A DNA stretch of 64,000 nucleotides. Source: Harenicola maris. GTDB lineage: Bacteria > Pseudomonadota > Alphaproteobacteria > Rhodobacterales > Rhodobacteraceae. The stretch spans positions 248,001-312,000 of the forward strand of contig JADQAZ010000001.1 of assembly GCA_018524345.1 (NCBI GenBank), written 5' to 3'. The notes under the pieces were generated by a model, which saw only the letters and a program-made list of their open reading frames with translations, was not told where the DNA came from and did not search any database. Positions 16,104 to 25,730 of the stretch are shown piece by piece. Both the position numbers and the translations under genes were made by a program. The number at the start of each line of letters is the position of its first letter. Position 1 is the first letter of the stretch.

Positions 16104-18104
16104 ATGATGAAGAAAATCCTGATCGCAAACCGGGGCGAGATTGCCTGCCGCGTGATGAAGACCGCCCGCAAGATGGGCATCAAGACCGTGGCGGTCTATT
16201 CGGATGCGGATGCGCAGGCGCTGCATGTGCAGATGGCCGATGAGGCGGTGCATATCGGGCCGCCGCCTGCGAATCAGTCCTATATCGTGATCGACAAGAT
16301 CATGGAGGCGATCAAGCAGACCGGCGCCGAGGGGGTGCACCCCGGTTACGGCTTCCTGTCGGAGAACAAGCTGTTTGCCCGCGCTTTGGATGAGGCGGGC
16401 GTGGCCTTTATCGGCCCGCCAGAGGGCGCGATCGAGAGCATGGGGGACAAGATCACATCCAAGAAGATCGCGCAGGAGGCCGGGGTGTCGACGGTTCCGG
16501 GCTATATGGGCCTGATTGCCGATGCGGAAGAGGCGGTGAAGATTTCGAACGAGATCGGTTACCCTGTGATGATCAAGGCCAGCGCGGGCGGCGGCGGCAA
16601 GGGGATGCGGATCGCGTGGAATGACGCGGAGGCCCGCGAGGGGTTCCAGTCCTCCAAGAACGAGGCGGCCTCGAGTTTTGGCGATGACCGGATTTTCATC
16701 GAGAAATTCGTCACCCAGCCGCGGCACATTGAGATTCAGGTTCTGGCCGATCAGCACGGCAACTGTGTTTACTTGGGCGAGCGGGAGTGTTCGATCCAGC
16801 GCCGCAACCAGAAGGTGATCGAGGAGGCGCCGAGCCCGTTTTTGGACCCCGAGACCCGCGCCGCCATGGGGGCGCAGTCTGTCGCCTTGGCGCAGGCCGT
16901 TGGCTACACCAGCGCCGGGACGGTGGAGTTCATCGTCGACGGGGATCGCAATTTCTATTTCCTTGAGATGAACACCCGTTTGCAGGTGGAGCATCCTGTG
17001 ACCGAGTTGATCACCGGCATCGATCTTGTGGAGCAGATGATCCGCGTGGCGGCGGGGGAGCCTTTGGGCTTTACCCAGGATGACATCAATCTGAACGGTT
17101 GGGCGATGGAGAGCCGCTTGTATGCGGAGGATCCTTATCGCGGGTTCCTGCCCTCTATCGGCCGTTTGACGCGCTATCGCCCGCCGGAGGAAATGGCGAG
17201 CGCCGATAAGGTCGTGCGCAATGACACCGGCGTTTACGAGGGCGGCGAGATCAGCATGTTCTATGATCCGATGATCGCCAAGCTTTGCACTTGGGCGCCG
17301 GATCGCGCCGGGGCGATCGAGGGGATGCGCCATGCGCTGGACGGGTTCGAGCTTGAAGGGATCGGGCATAACCTGCCGTTCCTCTCGGCGGTGATGGATC
17401 ATCCGCGCTTTACCAGCGGCAATATCACCACGGCCTTTATCGAGGAGGAATTCCCCGGTGGCTTTGAGGGGGTGACCCTGCCGGAGGCGGATATCAAGCG
17501 GATCGCGGCGGCGACGGCGGCGATGCACCGGATCGCGGAGATTCGCCGCAGCCGGATTTCGGGCCGGATGGACAATCACACGCGGGTTGTCGGCAGCGAC
17601 TGGGTTGTCGAGATCGCGGGCAAGTCCCTGATCGTCGAGGTTTCGGCGGACAAGAGCGGCGCGACCGTTGGGTTTGGCGATGGCACCGTGCACCGGATCG
17701 ACAGCGGCTGGACCCCCGGGGATGTTTTGGCTGTGGTCAAGGTGGACGGGGCGGAGATGAAGCTGAAGGTGGCGAAGCAACCGAGCGGCTTTGTCATTCG
17801 CTATCGCGGGGCGGAGATGCCGGTGAAGGTATACACCCCGCGTCAGGCGGAATTGGCCAAGCTGATGCCCGAGAAGGTGGAGGCAGATACCTCCAAGATG
17901 CTGCTGTGCCCGATGCCCGGATTGATCGTGAAGATCGATGTGGAAGAGGGCGACGAGGTGCAGGACGGTCAAGCCCTGTGCACCGTCGAGGCGATGAAGA
18001 TGGAGAACATCCTGCGTGCCGAGCGCAAGGGCGTGGTGTCAAAAATCAAGGCCGCAGCGGGCGACAGCCTTGCGGTGGACGAGATCATCATGGAGTTCGA
18101 ATAG
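16104..18104 (+). CDS. pccA: Propionyl-CoA carboxylase alpha subunit (biotin carboxylase + biotin carrier)
   Basis: Carboxylates biotin with ATP and bicarbonate and presents it to PccB. The 666 residues comprise the biotin carboxylase domain (KILIANRGEIACRV at the N terminus; ATP-grasp glycine loop GGGGKG at 162-167; EMNTRLQVEHPVTE near 290), the BT linker domain, and a C-terminal biotinyl domain with EAMKM, Lys632 being the biotinylation site. ATG codons at 16104 and 16107 are both possible starts. An intrinsic terminator ends only about 47 bp upstream, so pccA needs read-through, antitermination or a very short leader promoter; this is unusual since it must be matched to pccB. Confidence 0.97.
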   Translation: MMKKILIANRGEIACRVMKTARKMGIKTVAVYSDADAQALHVQMADEAVHIGPPPANQSYIVIDKIMEAIKQTGAEGVHPGYGFLSENKLFARALDEAGVAFIGPPEGAIESMGDKITSKKIAQEAGVSTVPGYMGLIADAEEAVKISNEIGYPVMIKASAGGGGKGMRIAWNDAEAREGFQSSKNEAASSFGDDRIFIEKFVTQPRHIEIQVLADQHGNCVYLGERECSIQRRNQKVIEEAPSPFLDPETRAAMGAQSVALAQAVGYTSAGTVEFIVDGDRNFYFLEMNTRLQVEHPVTELITGIDLVEQMIRVAAGEPLGFTQDDINLNGWAMESRLYAEDPYRGFLPSIGRLTRYRPPEEMASADKVVRNDTGVYEGGEISMFYDPMIAKLCTWAPDRAGAIEGMRHALDGFELEGIGHNLPFLSAVMDHPRFTSGNITTAFIEEEFPGGFEGVTLPEADIKRIAAATAAMHRIAEIRRSRISGRMDNHTRVVGSDWVVEIAGKSLIVEVSADKSGATVGFGDGTVHRIDSGWTPGDVLAVVKVDGAEMKLKVAKQPSGFVIRYRGAEMPVKVYTPRQAELAKLMPEKVEADTSKMLLCPMPGLIVKIDVEEGDEVQDGQALCTVEAMKMENILRAERKGVVSKIKAAAGDSLAVDEIIMEFE

Positions 18105-18123
18105 GGGCCATGGCGGGGCTGTG

Positions 18124-18588
18124 TCAGCCGCCGTTTTTGATTTCCTCGATCCGCAGGGGCATTTTGTCGATGCTGCGGGTGAGTTCGCGCACATGCCATG
18201 GGGCGGGTTTGCGCAGGGCGACGCGGCCGTCCTTGCCCACCAGCACCAGCGAGAAATCGCGGGGGCGCAGGGCGGTGCGGGCGGCGGATTTTGCGGCGGG
18301 GTCTGTGTCTGTGATGACGAGGACATCGCGGCGGGCGAGCTCTGCCGGTTCATCCAGCAGCAGCTCCATCTGTTGCCGGAAGCGGGGGTCTGTCGGGCGG
18401 TCGGCGAAGACGACGACGAGCCGTTTGGACCAGATCAGATCGCCCAGATCGGGGATCAGGGCGGCGTCGATGACCTCCACCCCTGTTTGGGGCGGCGGGG
18501 GCGGCGGGATTTGCGCGGCTGGTGCTGCCTCTTGCGCGGTGAGCGGGGAGGCGATCAGGGCCAGCGTGAGGGCGAGAACAGTTTTCAT
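18124..18588 (-). CDS. DUF4174 family exported protein
   Basis: Predicted periplasmic protein of 154 residues. MKTVLALTLALIASPLTAQ is a signal peptide, then a proline-rich linker (IPPPPPPQTG), then a thioredoxin-like DUF4174 domain visible as WSKRLVVVFADRPTDPRFRQQ, RDVLVITDTDP and RDFSLVLVGKDGRVALRKPAPW. There is no CXXC, so thiol redox activity is not expected. It is convergent with pccA (19 bp apart) and divergent from the mutase gene. Function of the family is unknown. Confidence 0.85.
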   Translation of the reverse strand: MKTVLALTLALIASPLTAQEAAPAAQIPPPPPPQTGVEVIDAALIPDLGDLIWSKRLVVVFADRPTDPRFRQQMELLLDEPAELARRDVLVITDTDPAAKSAARTALRPRDFSLVLVGKDGRVALRKPAPWHVRELTRSIDKMPLRIEEIKNGG

Positions 18589-18684
18589 ACCCCTTCATAT
18601 AGGGGGCATTTGGCAGGAGGCGAAGAGGAGACGCGCCTGCGGCCTATCAAAATCCAATGACCTTGCGAAAAGGGAAGCGAAACG

Positions 18685-20802
18685 ATGAGTGATTTGCCGG
18701 ACGACTGGAAAGCCTTGGCGGAAAAAGAGCTTAGGGGGCGGAGCGTTGAGGACCTGACGTGGAACACGCTTGAGGGGATCGCGGTGAAGCCCGTTTATAC
18801 GGCGGATGATGTGGCCGAGGCGCCGGGCTTGCCGGGGCAGGGGCCGTTTACCCGCGGGGTGAAGGCGACGATGTATGCGGGGCGGCCTTGGACGATCCGG
18901 CAATACGCGGGGTTTTCCACCGCCGAGGAGAGCAATGCCTTTTACCGCAAGGCGCTGGCGGCGGGGCAGCAGGGGGTTTCCGTGGCCTTCGATCTGGCCA
19001 CGCACCGGGGCTATGACAGTGACCATGCGCGGGTGATTGGCGACGTTGGCAAGGCGGGCGTGGCGATTGATAGCGTTGAGGATATGAAGATCCTGTTTGA
19101 CGGGATTCCTTTGGACAAGGTCTCTGTTTCCATGACGATGAACGGGGCGGTTATTCCGGTTCTGGCGTCCTTTATCGTGGCGGGGGAAGAGCAGGGCGTG
19201 GACCGTGCGGCCCTGTCGGGCACCATTCAGAATGACATTCTGAAGGAGTTCATGGTGCGGAACACTTATATTTACCCACCCGAGCCTTCTATGAAGATTG
19301 TGTCGGATATTATCGAGTTCACCTCCACTGATATGCCGAAGTTCAACTCGATCTCGATTTCCGGCTATCACATGCAGGAGGCGGGCGCGAATTTGGTGCA
19401 GGAGCTGGCCTTTACGCTGGCGGACGGGCGCGAATATGTGCGGGCGGCGATCAAGGCGGGGATGGATGTGGATGCCTTTGCGCCGCGGCTGTCGTTCTTT
19501 TTCGCCATCGGGATGAACTTCTTTATGGAGGCGGCAAAGCTGCGGGCGGCGCGGCTGTTGTGGCACCGGATCATGCAAGATTTTTCTCCGAAAAATCCGA
19601 AATCCTCGATGTTGCGGACCCATTGCCAGACATCTGGTGTGAGCCTGCAGGAGCAGGATCCCTATAACAACGTGGTGCGCACGGCCTTCGAGGCGATGTC
19701 GGCGGTGCTGGGGGGGACGCAGTCGCTCCATACCAATTCCTTCGATGAGGCCATGGGCCTGCCGACGGCGTTCTCATCCCGCATCGCGCGCAATACGCAG
19801 TTGATTTTGCAGGAGGAAACCGGGGTCACCAATGTGGTCGATCCTTTGGCGGGGTCATATTACGTCGAGAGCCTGACGCAGGAGCTGGCCGATGCGGCAT
19901 GGGCCCTGATCGAGGAGGTCGAGGAGATGGGCGGCATGACGGCGGCTGTGGCCTCTGGCATGCCGAAGCTGCGGATCGAGGAGAGCGCGGCCAAGCGGCA
20001 GGCACTGATTGATCGCGGCGATGAGGTGATCGTTGGGGTGAACAAGTATCGCTTGGACGAGGAAGACCCGATCGACGTGCTCGATATCGACAACGAGGCG
20101 GTGCGTGAGGCGCAGGTGGCGCGGCTGGAGCGCATCCGGCAAAGCCGTGATGCCGGGGCCTGCGAGGGCGCCCTTGCGGCGCTTGAGCAGGGCGCGTCTT
20201 CCGGGAACGGAAATCTGTTGGCGCTGGCGGTAGAGGCGGCGCGGGCGCGGGCCACTGTGGGAGAGATCAGCATGGCGATGGAGAAGGCATTCGGGCGGCA
20301 TCGGGCCGAGGTAAAGACCCTCGCGGGGGTTTATGGCGCGGCCTATGAGGGGGATGACGGCTTTGCCGCGATACAGTCTTCTGTCGAGGCCTTTGCCGAG
20401 GCCGAGGGGCGGAGGCCACGGATGCTCGTCGTCAAGATGGGGCAGGACGGCCATGACCGCGGGGCGAAGGTGATCGCCACGGCCTTTGCCGATATTGGCT
20501 TTGACGTGGATGTCGGCCCCCTGTTCCAGACGCCGGAGGAGGCCGCGCAGGATGCGGTGGACAACGACGTGCATGTGATCGGGATTTCGTCTCAGGCCGC
20601 CGGGCACAAGACATTGGCACCCAAGCTGGTGGAGGCTCTGAACGCCGCTGGCGCGGGGGAGATCATCGTGATCTGCGGCGGGGTTATTCCGCAGCAGGAT
20701 TACCAGTTCCTTTATGATGCGGGCGTCAAGGCGATCTTTGGGCCGGGCACCAATATTCCCAAGGCGGCGGAGGATATTCTGCGCCTGATCCGCGAGGCGT
20801 GA
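18685..20802 (+). CDS. scpA: Methylmalonyl-CoA mutase
   Basis: Adenosylcobalamin-dependent rearrangement of (R)-methylmalonyl-CoA to succinyl-CoA, completing propionyl-CoA assimilation begun by PccAB. The 705-residue single-chain form has the catalytic barrel ([23 protein letters not shown] near residue 55-75, [21 protein letters not shown]) and a C-terminal B12-binding domain with DGHDRG, His590 being the lower cobalt ligand. Start ATG 18685 follows AAGGGAAGCG. Methylmalonyl-CoA epimerase and the MeaB-type chaperone are not in the window; the VOC protein just downstream is too divergent to be called epimerase. Confidence 0.95.
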   Translation: MSDLPDDWKALAEKELRGRSVEDLTWNTLEGIAVKPVYTADDVAEAPGLPGQGPFTRGVKATMYAGRPWTIRQYAGFSTAEESNAFYRKALAAGQQGVSVAFDLATHRGYDSDHARVIGDVGKAGVAIDSVEDMKILFDGIPLDKVSVSMTMNGAVIPVLASFIVAGEEQGVDRAALSGTIQNDILKEFMVRNTYIYPPEPSMKIVSDIIEFTSTDMPKFNSISISGYHMQEAGANLVQELAFTLADGREYVRAAIKAGMDVDAFAPRLSFFFAIGMNFFMEAAKLRAARLLWHRIMQDFSPKNPKSSMLRTHCQTSGVSLQEQDPYNNVVRTAFEAMSAVLGGTQSLHTNSFDEAMGLPTAFSSRIARNTQLILQEETGVTNVVDPLAGSYYVESLTQELADAAWALIEEVEEMGGMTAAVASGMPKLRIEESAAKRQALIDRGDEVIVGVNKYRLDEEDPIDVLDIDNEAVREAQVARLERIRQSRDAGACEGALAALEQGASSGNGNLLALAVEAARARATVGEISMAMEKAFGRHRAEVKTLAGVYGAAYEGDDGFAAIQSSVEAFAEAEGRRPRMLVVKMGQDGHDRGAKVIATAFADIGFDVDVGPLFQTPEEAAQDAVDNDVHVIGISSQAAGHKTLAPKLVEALNAAGAGEIIVICGGVIPQQDYQFLYDAGVKAIFGPGTNIPKAAEDILRLIREA

Positions 20803-20841
20803 TTATCGCGCCGTATCAACCCGTTAAAGGATGATCTAGCC

Positions 20842-21432
20842 ATGGAATTCGACCATCTTGCCGTTGCGGGAGAGAGCCTTGAGGAAGCCGCCGCCTATGT
20901 GGAGGAGGCCCTTGGCCTGCCCCTGTCGGCGGGCGGGGAGCATGGGCATTTCGGCACCCATAACCGACTGATGTCCCTTGGGCCGGAGGAGTATCTTGAG
21001 GCGATTGCCATTGATCCTGCGGCGGGGGCGCTGCCCTATGCGCGTTGGTTTGATCTGGACAGGTTTACAGGGCCTGCCCGCCTGTCGAACTGGATTTGCC
21101 GTGTGGATGATATTGCCGCGATAGAGCCGGAGGCGGGGGCGCCTGTGCCCCTGTCCCGCGGGGCGTATCATTGGACCATGGCGGTGCCGCAGGACGGGGT
21201 GTTGCCCTATGACAATTGCCATCCGGCCCTGATGCAGTGGCAGGGGCCGCATCCGGCACCCAAGCTGCCCGATGTGGGCGCGCGGCTCGAGCGGTTGGTG
21301 GTGAGCCATCCCGAGGCGCAGATGCTGGCGAAATCCCTGCCGCTCTATGAGCGGCGGGTGGTGTTCGAGGCGGGGCCTGCGGCCCTGCGCGCCGAGATAC
21401 GCACGCCCCATGGTTTGCGGGTGCTGGAATGA
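20842..21432 (+). CDS. VOC-superfamily (glyoxalase-like) protein
   Basis: A 196-residue protein beginning [24 protein letters not shown], the glyoxalase-like beta-alpha-beta start with a metal-type His (residue 5). [24 protein letters not shown] gives the second strand pair with a Glu, as in the Glyoxalase_3 group of unknown-function VOC proteins. ATG 20842 follows AAAGGA. The gene begins 39 bp after the mutase stop and overlaps the next gene by ATGA. Although VOC folds include methylmalonyl-CoA epimerase, the length and sequence here do not look like that enzyme (about 134-150 residues). Confidence 0.75.
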   Translation: MEFDHLAVAGESLEEAAAYVEEALGLPLSAGGEHGHFGTHNRLMSLGPEEYLEAIAIDPAAGALPYARWFDLDRFTGPARLSNWICRVDDIAAIEPEAGAPVPLSRGAYHWTMAVPQDGVLPYDNCHPALMQWQGPHPAPKLPDVGARLERLVVSHPEAQMLAKSLPLYERRVVFEAGPAALRAEIRTPHGLRVLE

Positions 21433-21914
21433 TCCGCGCGGCGACGCCCACCGATGCGCCCGCGATCTGCGCGATCTGGAACCCTGTGATCCGGGGCGGG
21501 CTGGAGACCTTTACCACCGAGGAGAAGACCTTTGGCGGGATCACGGCGGTGATCCGCGAGGCGCCCTGTTTCATCGTTTCCGAGGATGCGGAGGGGGTGA
21601 CGGGCTTTGCCACCTTTGGGCAGCTGCGCGGCGGGCCGGGCTATGCCCGCAGTATGGAGCATTCGGTTTATGTGGCGCCGCGGGCCTATGGGCGCGGGAT
21701 CGGGCGGGCTTTGGTGGAGGAGATCGCAGGCCATGCGCAGGCGGGCGGGGCGCGGAGCCTTTGGGCGGCCTGTAGTGGTGGCAGCCCGAATAGCATCGCC
21801 TTTCACGCGCGGATCGGGTTTGAACAGGTCGCCGTCTTGGAGAGTGTGGGCTTCAAGCAGGGGCAGTGGTTGGACCTTGTTTTGCTGCGCCGCTGGCTGT
21901 CGCCGCAGGGGTAG
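21429..21914 (+). CDS. GNAT N-acetyltransferase (phosphinothricin acetyltransferase-like)
   Basis: 161-residue acetyl-CoA-dependent acetyltransferase. [29 protein letters not shown] is the typical start of the Pat/PPT acetyltransferase group, and SVYVAPRAYGRGIGRALVEEIAGHA carries the acetyl-CoA pyrophosphate loop (R/Q-x-x-G-x-G/A equivalent RGIGRA). IAFHARIGFEQVAVLESVGFKQGQWLDLVLL matches the C-terminal strand of this subgroup. Translationally coupled to the VOC gene by an ATGA overlap. Substrate is unknown; such proteins acetylate small amines such as methionine sulfone or phosphinothricin. Confidence 0.85.
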   Translation: MIRAATPTDAPAICAIWNPVIRGGLETFTTEEKTFGGITAVIREAPCFIVSEDAEGVTGFATFGQLRGGPGYARSMEHSVYVAPRAYGRGIGRALVEEIAGHAQAGGARSLWAACSGGSPNSIAFHARIGFEQVAVLESVGFKQGQWLDLVLLRRWLSPQG

Positions 21915-22008
21915 CGCGGCGAATTGTGCGGCGATTTGCCGGGGCCATGGGCCGACCCTGCACGAGCATTTGCTTTTACATCAAAACCGAACCGCCTAGG
22001 GTGGCGGC

Positions 22009-22680
22009 ATGTCGATCTGGACGCGGATAAGTGATGCCATCGGGGCGCTGACCTCTGGCGAGGGGCTGTCGGAGGTGTTTTCGCGCCTGCGCACGCCGCC
22101 GGAGCAGAGCGTGGGCTTTACCATTGCCGTGATTGCCTTGGGCGCGAAGATGGCCAAGGCGGACGGGCAGGTGACGCGCGATGAGGTGACGGCCTTTCGC
22201 GAGGTGTTCTCCATCCCCGAGGAGGAGGAGGCCAATGCGGCCCGTCTGTTCAACATGGCGCGGAAGGATGTGGCGGGATACGAGCTTTATGCCAAGCGGA
22301 TCGCGGCCATGTTCGAGGAGGGGCATCCGGCGCTGCTCGATCTCGTGGAGGGGCTGTTTCACATTGCCATGGCCGATGGGGAATACCACCCCGGCGAGGA
22401 TGATTTCGTGGCGCGAGTGGCCGATATTCTGGGCATACCGGAGCCGAAGTTTCGAGGCCTTCGGGCGCGGTTTGTGCCGGGGGCTGTGCCGGACCCCTAT
22501 GATGTTTTGGGTGTTTCGCCCGATGCCACGCCCGAGGAGCTGCGGGCCGCGTGGCGGCGGGCGGTGCGCGAGAGCCACCCCGATGCTCTGGCTGCGCGGG
22601 GTGTGCCCGAGGAGGCCGTGCGGATGGCCGAGAAGCGCCTTGTGGCGATCAATGCCGCATGGGCCGAGATTGGCGGCTAG
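22009..22680 (+). CDS. DjlA-like TerB/J-domain co-chaperone
   Basis: 223-residue protein with an N-terminal TerB-like helical domain (about 25-150: ALGAKMAKADGQVTRDEVTAFREVF, LFHIAMADGEYHPGEDDFVARVADILG) and a C-terminal J domain (about 165-223: DPYDVLGVSPDATPEELRAAWRRAVRESHPDAL) containing the HPD tripeptide needed to stimulate DnaK ATPase. This is the DjlA/DjiA arrangement without the usual N-terminal membrane anchor, so it is probably cytosolic. It is followed by the nuclease-like gene after 2 bp, suggesting an operon. Confidence 0.85.
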   Translation: MSIWTRISDAIGALTSGEGLSEVFSRLRTPPEQSVGFTIAVIALGAKMAKADGQVTRDEVTAFREVFSIPEEEEANAARLFNMARKDVAGYELYAKRIAAMFEEGHPALLDLVEGLFHIAMADGEYHPGEDDFVARVADILGIPEPKFRGLRARFVPGAVPDPYDVLGVSPDATPEELRAAWRRAVRESHPDALAARGVPEEAVRMAEKRLVAINAAWAEIGG

Positions 22681-22682
22681 GG

Positions 22683-23735
22683 GTGCGGCTGGCGACCTAT
22701 AACGTCGAGTGGTTCAATTCGCTCTTTGATCTTGAGGGGAACCTGCAGCCGGACGGGGGCTGGTCGGCGCGGCACGATGTGACGCGGGCGATGCAGCTCG
22801 AGGCCCTTGGCAGGGTGTTTGGCGCGCTGGATGCGGATGCGGTTATGGTGGTTGAGGCGCCCGATTACGGGCGGCTGCCGGAGGCGCCGGTGGGCGGGCG
22901 GACGGCCAAGGCGCTGGAGGCTTTTGCGGCGGCGAACGGGCTGCGGGCGCGGCGGGCATTGGTGGGGTTTGCCAATGACACGCAGCAGGAATTGGCCCTG
23001 ATGTATGACCCCGATGTGGTCGATGTCTCCCATGCGCCCATGGGGGAGGAAACCGGCAAGAAGGGCTCTTTTGATGCGCCGCGGTTTGACGGGACCTTTC
23101 GGATTGATCTGGACATTGATGCGCAGTCGGACCTTGTGAAGTTTTCCAAGCCGCCGCTGGAGGTCGCCCTGACCAGCCGTGCCAGCGGGGCTGTGGCTCG
23201 TTTGATCGGCGTTCATATCAAGTCGAAGGCCCCGCATGGGGCGCGCAATGACCATGATGTCATGCGGATTTCCATTGCCAACCGGCGCAAGCAACTGGCG
23301 CAGGCGATCTGGCTGCGGCAGCGGGTGGAGCAGCATCTGGATGCAGGCGATCCCCTGATTGTCATGGGGGATTTCAACGATGGTCCGGGGCTTGATGAAT
23401 ATGAGGCGCTTTTCGGGCGCTCGGCGGTGGAGATCGTTCTGGGGGCCGATGAGGCGGCGGAGCGGCGGCTGTTTGATCCCCATGCGCAGCGGGCGCTGGG
23501 CGGGCGGTTTCATGCCCGCGAGGTGACGGCGCGGTTTTACCAGACGCGGGAGAAACGGTTCCTGTCGGCGCTTTTGGATTACGTGATGGTGACGCCGGAT
23601 TTGCGGGCCATGGCGCCGCAGTGGCGCATCTGGCATCCCTTTGACGATCCGGCCTGTTACGGGGATGCGGGGCTGCGGGAGGCTTTGTTGACGGCCTCGG
23701 ACCATTTCCCGGTGACATTGGATATTGATCTTTAA
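22683..23735 (+). CDS. Endonuclease/exonuclease/phosphatase (EEP) family protein, GTG start
   Basis: 350-residue DNase I-fold metalloenzyme. I start at GTG 22683, two bases after the preceding stop, because it puts RLATYNVEWFNSLFD, the first beta-strand with its Asn/Glu metal site, at the N terminus. Other landmarks are IKSKAPHGARNDHD, IVMGDFNDGPGLDEYE (catalytic Asp-x-Asn) and the C-terminal TASDHFPVTLDI (SDH catalytic His). Could act on DNA, RNA or a phosphodiester metabolite; no signal peptide is seen. Confidence 0.8.
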   Translation: MRLATYNVEWFNSLFDLEGNLQPDGGWSARHDVTRAMQLEALGRVFGALDADAVMVVEAPDYGRLPEAPVGGRTAKALEAFAAANGLRARRALVGFANDTQQELALMYDPDVVDVSHAPMGEETGKKGSFDAPRFDGTFRIDLDIDAQSDLVKFSKPPLEVALTSRASGAVARLIGVHIKSKAPHGARNDHDVMRISIANRRKQLAQAIWLRQRVEQHLDAGDPLIVMGDFNDGPGLDEYEALFGRSAVEIVLGADEAAERRLFDPHAQRALGGRFHAREVTARFYQTREKRFLSALLDYVMVTPDLRAMAPQWRIWHPFDDPACYGDAGLREALLTASDHFPVTLDIDL

Positions 23736-23781
23736 GGCTCTGGGGCTTGGGGGAATCGGGGATCGCGCCTATATTGGGGGC

Positions 23782-24156
23782 ATGAAACAGATTGCCCAGA
23801 TGACAGCCGCCCTTTGCGCCAGCGCCTTTTTGCTGGCCGTGCCAGCCCCCGCCCAAGAGGCCCCGTCGGATATCGACGAGGGGGTGAACCTTGTGGAGGA
23901 GGGGATGAAGTTGTTCTTCAGGGGGCTGAGTAAGGAGATTGAGCCTGCGCTGGAGGATTTCGCCAATGAGATCGAGCCCGCCCTGCGCGGTTTGGTTGAG
24001 GAAATGGGCCCCACGATGGAGGAGCTTGCCGGTTTGATCGGCGAGATGGACCAGTATCACGCGCCCGAGAAGCTGCCGAACGGGGATATCATCTTGCGGC
24101 GCAAGGTGCCGCTGGAGCCTGTAGAGCCGCTGCCGGAGGGGCAGACGGACCTCTAG
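23782..24156 (+). CDS. Small exported acidic protein, function unknown
   Basis: 124 residues from ATG 23782, chosen because MKQIAQMTAALCASAFLLAVPAPAQ is a Sec signal peptide; earlier in-frame starts precede it with unrelated sequence. The mature protein is acidic and helical with repeated patterns (EEGMKLFFRGLSKEIEPALEDFANEIEPALRGLVEEMGPTMEELAGLIGEM), then a short strand DGDIILRRKVPL-like tail (NGDIILRRKVPLEPVEPLPEG). Similar small Rhodobacterales proteins are sometimes mislabelled AAA+ ATPase; no P-loop exists here. Three bases separate it from the SRAP gene. Confidence 0.75.
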   Translation: MKQIAQMTAALCASAFLLAVPAPAQEAPSDIDEGVNLVEEGMKLFFRGLSKEIEPALEDFANEIEPALRGLVEEMGPTMEELAGLIGEMDQYHAPEKLPNGDIILRRKVPLEPVEPLPEGQTDL

Positions 24157-24159
24157 CCG

Positions 24160-24825
24160 ATGTGCGGGCGCTTTGCAGTGACATTGCCGGATGATGCCAT
24201 GGCGCAGCTGTTTGCGGCGGCGCCGGCCAATGACATGCCCGAGGTGCCGCGTTATAACGTTTGCCCGACAACGCAGGTGGCGGTGGTGACGGCCGATGGT
24301 GGCGCAAGGCGGCTGCGGCCGATGCGCTGGGGGTTTATTCCCCATTGGTATAAGGCGCCGAATGACGGGCCGCTGTTGATCAATGCGCGGGCCGAGACCA
24401 TTGCGGAGAAGCCCGCCTTTCGGGCGGCCTGCCGCGAGAGACGCTGTTTGATCCCCGCTTCCGGTTTCTATGAATGGACCAAGACGCCCGAGGGGGCGCG
24501 TCTGCCGTGGTATATTACCCGCGCCGATGGCGGGCCGGTGGTGTTTGGCGGCATCTGGCAGGACTGGGGCGAGGCGGGGGCGACTTGCGCCATAGTGACC
24601 TGCGCCGCCAATGGGCAGATGGCGCAGATCCATCACCGGATGCCGGTGATATTTGGCGCGGATGACGGCGATAGCCTGTCCCTATGGCTGGGGGAGGCGG
24701 GAAAGGGGGCGGCGCGGCTGATGCGGCCTGCGCCGGATGAGACGCTGCTGGCCCATCGCGTGGGGGTTGCTGTGAACTCCAATCGCGCCTCTGGCGCGGA
24801 GCTGACCCATCCTGTTGAGGGCTGA
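24160..24825 (+). CDS. SOS response-associated peptidase (SRAP/HMCES/YedK family)
   Basis: 221-residue protein that forms a covalent thiazolidine crosslink with abasic sites in single-stranded DNA. The whole active site is visible: Cys2 directly after the initiator Met (MCGRF), Asn75 (LINARAET), Glu105 (ASGFYEW) and the IHHRMPV histidines (158/159). Length fits the family. The start must be the ATG at 24160 because Cys2 must become N-terminal after Met removal. Usually LexA-regulated in some bacteria, but no clear SOS box was noted upstream. Confidence 0.92.
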   Translation: MCGRFAVTLPDDAMAQLFAAAPANDMPEVPRYNVCPTTQVAVVTADGGARRLRPMRWGFIPHWYKAPNDGPLLINARAETIAEKPAFRAACRERRCLIPASGFYEWTKTPEGARLPWYITRADGGPVVFGGIWQDWGEAGATCAIVTCAANGQMAQIHHRMPVIFGADDGDSLSLWLGEAGKGAARLMRPAPDETLLAHRVGVAVNSNRASGAELTHPVEG

Positions 24826-24842
24826 GCCCTGCTGAAATGCCG

Positions 24843-24879
24843 AGGGGCCGGGCTGCGCGTGTCGCGCGGCCCGGCCCCT
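24843..24879. terminator. Long GC-rich stem-loop between convergent genes
   Basis: Arms aggggccgggc (24843-24853) and gcccggcccct (24869-24879), extended inwards by gcgcg/cgcgc, give about 17 bp of stem with a tgt loop. It likely serves both the SRAP gene and the convergent cupredoxin-like gene. Confidence 0.7.
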
Positions 24880-24919
24880 TGCCTGTTTCCTGCGCCGGAA
24901 TGCGGCGCGGGTATCGGGA

Positions 24920-25342
24920 TTAGCCGTTGTTGAGTTCCAGCTCTTCGAAGGTCACTTCGCCTTCGGAGTCATTGGATGTACCGCTGTCATTGCCGGAGTT
25001 GCCCTCGACCGTGCCTTCGTTGCCGCCGCCCTCGATTTCAAGCTCTACGAAGAGGTCTTCGTCCAGCTCGTAGTTGAGGTCCATCGCGGGGGTCACGACG
25101 ATTTCGTAATAGGTGTTTGGCAGCAGGATCGGGCTTTCCCAGCTTTCGTCCTCGGCCAGCACCTTGTGGATGCCTTCGTCGTCGTTGACGAAGCGGATTT
25201 TATCGCCGGGCTGGGCGTAGACCAAAGGCGGCATGAAATCATTGTCGAGAATGGTGACTTCGTGCATTTCGCCGGCCAGTGCCATCGAAGCTGGAAGAAA
25301 GGCCGCACCAAAAGCAGCCGCAGTCAAAGTTTTGCGTAGCAT
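24920..25342 (-). CDS. Exported cupredoxin-like protein with acidic tail
   Basis: 140 residues from the ATG at 25342, which has GAGGG 9 bases upstream; two earlier in-frame starts lack such a site. MLRKTLTAAAFGAAFLPASMALAG is the signal peptide. The next 80 residues have the cupredoxin layout (VTILDNDFMPPLVYAQPGDKIRFVNDDEGIHKVLAEDESW, then LLPNTYYEIVVTP) but I find no cysteine and only two histidines in the mature part, so a normal type I copper site is missing. The C terminus is a Gly/Asn/Ser/Asp/Glu-rich acidic tail. Likely periplasmic; copper binding is doubtful. Confidence 0.7.
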   Translation of the reverse strand: MLRKTLTAAAFGAAFLPASMALAGEMHEVTILDNDFMPPLVYAQPGDKIRFVNDDEGIHKVLAEDESWESPILLPNTYYEIVVTPAMDLNYELDEDLFVELEIEGGGNEGTVEGNSGNDSGTSNDSEGEVTFEELELNNG

Positions 25343-25730
25343 TAGAAAGACCCTCATATGCCGAAGCCCCCGCCCAACACTTAATTTGGCTTTATCTGGG
25401 GGAATGGGGGCCAAAATGGGGCAGATATGCGGTGTTTTCTGTTCATTCCTGCGCGATTTGCGGGGCGGGGGCGTGGGAATGGGGGGGGAAATCGGCGCGC
25501 TATCCCGTGGGTTGAGTGGGGCGGGGGGAAGTATCCTCTAGCCAGATCGGAAATCTATCGTTTAGTCTTGCCCCAAGGGCAGGGGCGAATCCGCAGGGCG
25601 GAGCGCCGCGGAATTACCGCCTTCTGCCATGGCTTGGATCGCCCGCGTGGTGATTGGCAGCAAGGGGAGGGGCCAATTTGCCCGACTTGCCCGCCAAACA
25701 AGCGAAGTTCAGTTTTTGGGAGGATATTGA
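25343..25730. other. 388-bp intergenic region upstream of coxS
   Basis: Divergent leader region between the cupredoxin-like gene and coxS. Apart from ribosome sites at both ends (GGGAGG before coxS) and a short tgccc/gggca hairpin near 25573, I see no convincing gene, terminator or operator palindrome. It presumably contains both promoters. Confidence 0.4.

Noticed and set aside
19579-19597. gattttt/aaaaatc hairpin resembling the AT-rich stem of the intergenic elements
   Set aside because: It lies within methylmalonyl-CoA mutase coding for the conserved [11 protein letters not shown] segment, so it is coding sequence.
20842-21432. Methylmalonyl-CoA epimerase
   Set aside because: Although a VOC protein next to the mutase, it is longer and differs in motif layout; it resembles the Glyoxalase_3 group.
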